In this document: positions 47,601 through 47,944 of the stretch, one piece after another | Layout: each line of letters begins with the position of its first letter | Numbering within the stretch: position 1 is the first letter of the stretch | Assembly (NCBI GenBank): GCA_031277225.1 | Contig: JAITMQ010000060.1 | Span: 1 to 47,944, forward strand | Direction: 5' to 3' | Length of the DNA stretch: 47,944 nt | DNA from: Clostridiales bacterium | Lineage (GTDB): Bacteria > Bacillota > Clostridia > Lachnospirales > WRAX01 | The notes under the pieces: model-generated | What the model was told of the DNA's origin: nothing | What the model saw: the letters and a program-made list of their open reading frames with translations, nothing else | Database searches by the model: none | Translations under genes and position numbers: made by a program

Positions 47601-47944
47601 GGGTGTATCGCCTTCGCCCGTGCGCAAGACTAAATATGCGTCGTCTATGGTTATGCCGGAGTCATCCGGCGTTGTTATTTGTAGAGAGGCAAGCAATAGA
47701 TATTCGGGGTCTCCCGCTTCGATTGGGGTCAACAAAATATCCGCATTTCCGCCGGTTGGCCCAACCCATGTCGGGCTTACCGTGGATAAGGCGGGCGCAA
47801 AGCCCCTACTGCTGGCCACAACCCTAAAATATCCGCGCTGGCTGGGCGTGTAAAAATAGCCATGCTCATTGGGTTGCAGGGTTGCGGTTAATGCGCCGTC
47901 CATATTGTAAATCATTACATGAGTGCCGTCATGAAGATAGGAAA
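35634..47944 (-). CDS. Giant SLH-anchored surface protein with MucBP-like repeats (5' end outside the window)
   Basis: One uninterrupted frame. The track calls 4,093 aa from ATG 47915, but the frame stays open through 47944, so the true start and any signal peptide lie beyond the window. Residue numbers follow the track. Carboxypeptidase-regulatory/Cna-B-like beta domains lie near 170, 273, 486 and 601. Around 940-3350 are about 30 MucBP-like units of ~70 aa, each ending in F-x-Y or F-x-F after an 'AP..PGF' turn. A twelve-unit block (about 1371-2233) is duplicated at about 2234-3097. Then come an acidic KE/ED-rich segment (about 3490-3540), a poly-glycine linker (about 3830-3850), a proline-rich hinge and SLH domains (about 3880-4060: RGYEDGTVRPDGLLTRAEMV, QGFPDGSFRPNDFITNAEFA, a third weaker EFDPDGNITRAQTVAL). 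SLH domains bind secondary wall polymer, so it should be surface-displayed, probably an adhesin. Confidence 0.95.
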   Translation of the reverse strand, partial: SYLHDGTHVMIYNMDGALTATLQPNEHGYFYTPSQRGYFRVVASSRGFAPALSTVSPTWVGPTGGNADILLTPIEAGDPEYLLLASLQITTPDDSGITIDDAYLVLRTGEGDTPLDFGDDGMWRMPSNSPLEGDVVVVLPGQTDPYILIPVEYRPIDAGSYHHNVAMVFLYVVALPPPDPGHGTIFGFVYCQCFANPNERLPGTEVSLPGLGRTAETDERGFYFFHNVPFGTHNLFVSDPPDGFNSAISEDGPAVLNETYRTAQLDFYLRLIEVEAYAIVWGRVFDYEHPQQPGIAGATVQLTHYPHYTPTPRPPATTHIAQTVQATTDSQGFFVIGPVARNHDLLVRATHDYFSIYTGEMRVYENQDHRERNIGMINFDGTTVRVRVHDESESNAPQNLLPNAEVLLILPDGRGVLEGRTRPNIDNNDIIEAVFHLSRGLLDELRNGTDPIRFDYFVQLDGFDIVFDYFDLPHPSPDELEPPVYVALSSGGFQALLWGRVYDERDPEDDVPLLTATVWPPSKLQPGGNSHEDVDPEDLVSDTVIGGYYFIIVSSAEINAIFAQSNILNMIFIAEAPGFSTAAVDLDLEVGRTLRHDFFLNALENHDDPQPLLLLGNVTSYVGGQPVGGATVAVAYTHGFGYVDRPYRVSAMTDDLGAYVIIDIPAGQHDVRATASGRFGAAYDEITVVNQNVRRDFALPSTVDVEIRLYVDARSDNNHYYTEMLRNLPAGTVGAENFRVNLPDLSAFGEGYMLDLTDPPQPNFRTINLATWNSADDYVFWIIIPAQREIEVHHVLPMPAFDDDGDPIDGEYDYKLFAMGDIIYAPANTRATAQAYIGPDYRLVDFRIIHIDEDGNEVDPHPFDPQPSLNREASPAELTFMVAPDKTQRVEFIYELTIEVSVRGVIGHFEYGVLVYNDDPPYLYHHIRHLNANTPEVLIPFTNLSSVLYRIDWIVVDAAGEPVDYVLREGDGIVIDVGVENIQITFVYRDLNTVVQINAFEVNEQGEVIGEPDPENIGSFLQIPGFPMMIPAVEGRELPVPPPAIPGFVWVYSPDGESIVPSAEYDNSLTFHYVRSVGNLTVHAVEYGTGRTIRTISRNIAYGDDYTVIFDQLLPGRWYYTLSAGQSVGQQTFTYDDTPAVLNVYFDRVLRDVTVRAVLAGTGELLATVENYGSHRGGEFALISVDAIRNLPALEGFIPVMTEMPIMIGETDNVVTFFFIVDPDPYRHVDIVVELREYPNNELIDSFTIRARRGETITINAPERMGWHLHSTPDYRRITVPLTGAVDNVVFEYTRINVPITVHLEDSDGNVLPAPPNFEIAFNLLQGEHRYITAPNIVGWVLAQGQEAVRRVGLPAEGGANTTSITFVFESLEDVINRNLVDVTVRGVNLSAGRATLYEQSFRHLRDTEFTAHAVLLPGFQLITSSPYTYNVGIGREFIFEYQSLHIQNGVRIYTVDASGNNVASPIWIPAVIGQPFTFNAPHIPGFHLAEGEYLIQGFDSVPEDADARYLTFIYERQPGAIEVIAVEEGTGRIIRTSAIAGVVGNNTVHAPESLVAPYYNLIGDATQTVTIEPSDNIVRATFEFERVTVAVNRIARYRDDHVPIGDPSPTTAIHRLGDIAMISAPTQTNINELEDYILWSQSPVAVWVQTPNQVVNFDYMPLGDAAITVIAHAVGNINQVIQTFTFPVALNSTVYVAPPTIEGWETTETAREVPNIQGNTPVFFEYTMRMVNITVNHLRYGDNDTTVASARTIPVQYGSTIRVDAPHIDGHVIVLGDGEQSFRTFGRIREDQVIDFVYRPISEIIDRYTVDITIIGVDRVSTLELYRYTFSRPINSEFRVYAMALLGFTVYGDDYFDLDIREEDITRTFRYNPEPTTVQIQAVEEGSGRILAQFNVAAREGHAFAYRAPVVPGFDFVRVQGNTDPDYLYGRIEEVRHGESLTFVYRARPTPPAGQGVVTVVLREGLQILMERSIIFTVGVSQTITAPDLSASHFRHEGPSSIPDHYFDPDNPATHRVFFDYVKNTTTVTVEGRNTAAGNDVIYERAIPDTRLGEVIPVSAPAVDGFTVIGEISRNVWVSTADQVIPFYLEPTAPDDVVVNMLYGARRIGSQIITAPAGTTVTVSAPDLAGAGFRLVGSESQVTVTAPYEVNFYYETDPDRFVSINITLWNTENDEAISPPQGFIYEIPVLIGTSGYVFAPHVPGYVLAESSNMFYAFDNMDADEAVTFYYVPIEYIIDQHLVDVIVRGVNDANNATLYEQSFRHPRNTYFTAHAVNLPGFRLITPTPLTRDVGSGDTFIFRYESLHMHEGVMIHAELVDGTPIAPYPIYIPAVIGEPFTFNAPHIPGFHLAAGQPLLRGFEAVPGAEAERYLRFVYVPHQGAIEVVAVDRDSGRVIRTAAIPGVPGNNVVNAPNLAPFYTLVSAPTQNVDLTHLDGLTRVTFEFERVLVSVNRVAIDSEDGAQIGNAIPSAGHRLGDIAMINAPTTGEIPELERFILDSQSPLAVWVMEANQDVNFNYTYMGDSLAVTVTARDVANTGHIIQSFTLVVDYGADITITAPVITGWMNPSPASRSLTNVQQNATVTFDYTMQTVTVTINHLRYGGGAPVAAPTVFDAQVGSLIRVYAPHIHGFVLAPGETGVHAPARLTENIEINFVYRPIEEVIDQFTAAVTIRGVDRLSNLELYSFTVRRPLNSVFEVHAMPLLGFVLSPTTPPQANPFTLNIGANPDASYTHTFSYDRAPATVRIRAEDVDGNQILEFNVAAQAGHPFSYRAPVVPGYDFVRVYGNANDDYLYGRIASVGSNDVLTFVYAPRPEPLPGQGIVTVVLREVQGIDQILMERSIIFTEDVPQTITAPSLAASHFRHEGPSSIPNHNFDPNNPATHRVYFDYVKLTTTVTVEGRSTAAGNAIVVTDTIANVRLGEVRAIDAPMHNDYIALGETPRRVLIHAPNQVVVFDMQPTTDDDVVVNMYHGALLIGRQVITALSGTQVTVNAPDLSGVGFMLVGNVSQVTVTAPAVVNFHFERDPARFVNINITLWDAENDVEIPAPSGFISNIPILRGTSGHVFAPHIPGFMLAAGSNFFYQWHDMDDNETVTFYYTPLRVGEHVVNISVYTVILDENGNIVSTTQVDAFTEHVGRTFNIWAETPPVGYRLTRRVAEFAGEPADILNLGDWGSSALPVFSVANISQSLIVRFYFEPMPDDQSVVWIEFVEYNDHATVISGLWVENVVQGEYYHYTIRRSLERFPGRLVHDASGFNGWDARVVDADDRSQIIGELRMDGYSRISFIVQPGLNVLQIPYNKAVEDIDITVRHVVRGEGRTLAEHIESGSKGREIRWNEAILDGWAAEANIPSGYIRLGVANAANIPGVADRAGIEIIIEYAPLPINNEAIIIRHVATPPDRYGEPQDEEWFLGSNIVGLLDEAAQGFQGVLMSNEVIPASQNILQNAMPETARAILIDLLPYNDLVVAELYDILTDMGFNLTPPPQQYLEYLTPPLPEEEKEEDEGEEKEEDEKDEDDEKVEEEKGADEDDKGADDEVAEEDVVVYEPEIIADVDATTIDPAVIAVILAILQDANTDIGEIISRATRTLIRGILEAADIYDIQEILSNADEGQLSDILNNHPAVEAIITELMMHYAVGGFTPKLSIVDGRLIIDVIYNLPPLEVFLDIRLESEDGEFLRNIELPYGDMPWGSVFNIFELEREEGVPLLTADDTFGFALYEPDSYVFRAQRLLLDIGAAGLSANAMANEFHARATFRQITRNIVIEYRVDGEATPVRTRTIENLPFGQYHVYFNEDGWLTDNNDYTHSYAPGHRTLVIIWYQDEDDLQDHLVEFNVTRVQGGGNGGGGGGGGGGGWLPPPPFTPPPTPPTRPEPLPQPEVEAEHYVWRRYIRGYEDGTVRPDGLLTRAEMVQMLFNLAVSSEAAMPAFGASRFSDIAADSWYFTAISYFADRGQLQGFPDGSFRPNDFITNAEFAAMATRILELDRFDFANPFAVDAGHWGAVYIARAFDRGWFVYYLEGFGPEYEFDPDGNITRAQTVALINHYTGRIPNSERIDAYLDRRQLFNDLNRSHWAFYELMKAAITHERWVYESDERWELDSRN
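38625..41215 (-). repeat. Twelve-domain block, copy B (C-terminal copy)
   Basis: The second copy of a block of about 2.59 kb inside the giant gene, starting at VRGVNDANNATLYEQSFRHP and ending before RVGEHVVNISVY. DNA stretches such as ATCCGGGGATATGGGGCGCG and GGGGCGGTTACGGTTACTTG occur in both copies at an offset of about 2.59-2.60 kb. Confidence 0.88.
41216..43805 (-). repeat. Twelve-domain block, copy A (N-terminal copy)
   Basis: The first copy, starting at VRGVNLSAGRATLYEQSFRH and running to YYVPIEYIIDQH. The twelve ~72-aa units in order match those of copy B one to one (for example HIPGFHLA, GRIIRT, HRLGDIAMI, VNHLRYG, PVVPGFDFVRV, SHFRHEGPSSIP, EGRNTAAGN, SQVTVTAP). Confidence 0.88.

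Overview
The window looks like a chromosomal segment of a spore-forming Clostridia-type Bacillota. The support is a set of gene pairs that are neighbours in that phylum (yloU-fakA/yloV then recG; rsmD-coaD; rnhB-ylqG/ylqH-like-yraN; DUF512 radical SAM-der-plsY; yaaL-bofA), the spore proteins SipL-like and BofA, sigma-A type promoters, strong Shine-Dalgarno sites and an SLH-anchored surface protein. I cannot name a genus. The DNA is moderately GC-rich and unusually full of short palindromic repeats.

Layout. 1-2.5 kb (minus strand): an edge-truncated hypothetical gene, a SipL-like SPOCS/LysM spore coat protein, and a tRNA-Glu/tRNA-Cys operon with a perfect consensus promoter. 2.55-10.5 kb (plus): asp23/yloU, fakA/yloV, recG, rsmD, coaD, a coiled-coil protein, argS. 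10.5-11.9 kb: about 1.3 kb of noncoding repeats between two copies of the same terminator. 11.95-14.4 kb: two paralogous small lipoproteins divergent from an XRE-TPR (RNPP-like) regulator, then a RelE/HigB-type toxin with a very short partner ORF. 14.4-26.5 kb: PreP-type M16 peptidase, pyrimidine-nucleoside phosphorylase, RNase HII, FliK-like and FlhB-like proteins, YraN, PgeF, DUF512 radical SAM protein, Der, PlsY. 26.6-30.7 kb: DUF2508 and BofA, a VapBC-type pair, a rhomboid protease, PrsW, a Nudix hydrolase, a small acidic membrane protein. 31.1-33.7 kb: RsuA-type pseudouridine synthase, Ddl, MurI. 34.1-35.5 kb: a small exported protein and a flavin reductase. 35.6-47.9 kb (minus): one open frame of more than 4,100 codons encoding a giant SLH-anchored surface protein, open at the window edge.

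How the genes fit together. Most are housekeeping: tRNA supply and charging, ribosome maturation (RsmD, RsuA, Der), DNA repair (RecG, RNase HII), CoA and phospholipid synthesis (CoaD, FakA, PlsY), and peptidoglycan precursors (Ddl, MurI, PgeF). The giant protein carries carboxypeptidase-regulatory-like domains, then about 30 MucBP-like beta domains. A block of twelve of these domains is duplicated in tandem (about 2.6 kb per copy). Acidic, glycine-rich and SLH regions follow.

The most distinctive signal is the population of small repeats. I see at least nine families (A-I in the entries). Several lie in frame inside conserved genes (recG, argS, DUF512, pgeF, fakA, a FliK-like gene, rhomboid, the prsW C-terminus). 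This recalls the palindromic elements inside Rickettsia genes. Others serve, or sit, as terminators, 5' leaders and stop codons. One family matches the 20-bp ATTCCC-N8-GGGAAT consensus of neisserial dRS3 elements exactly.
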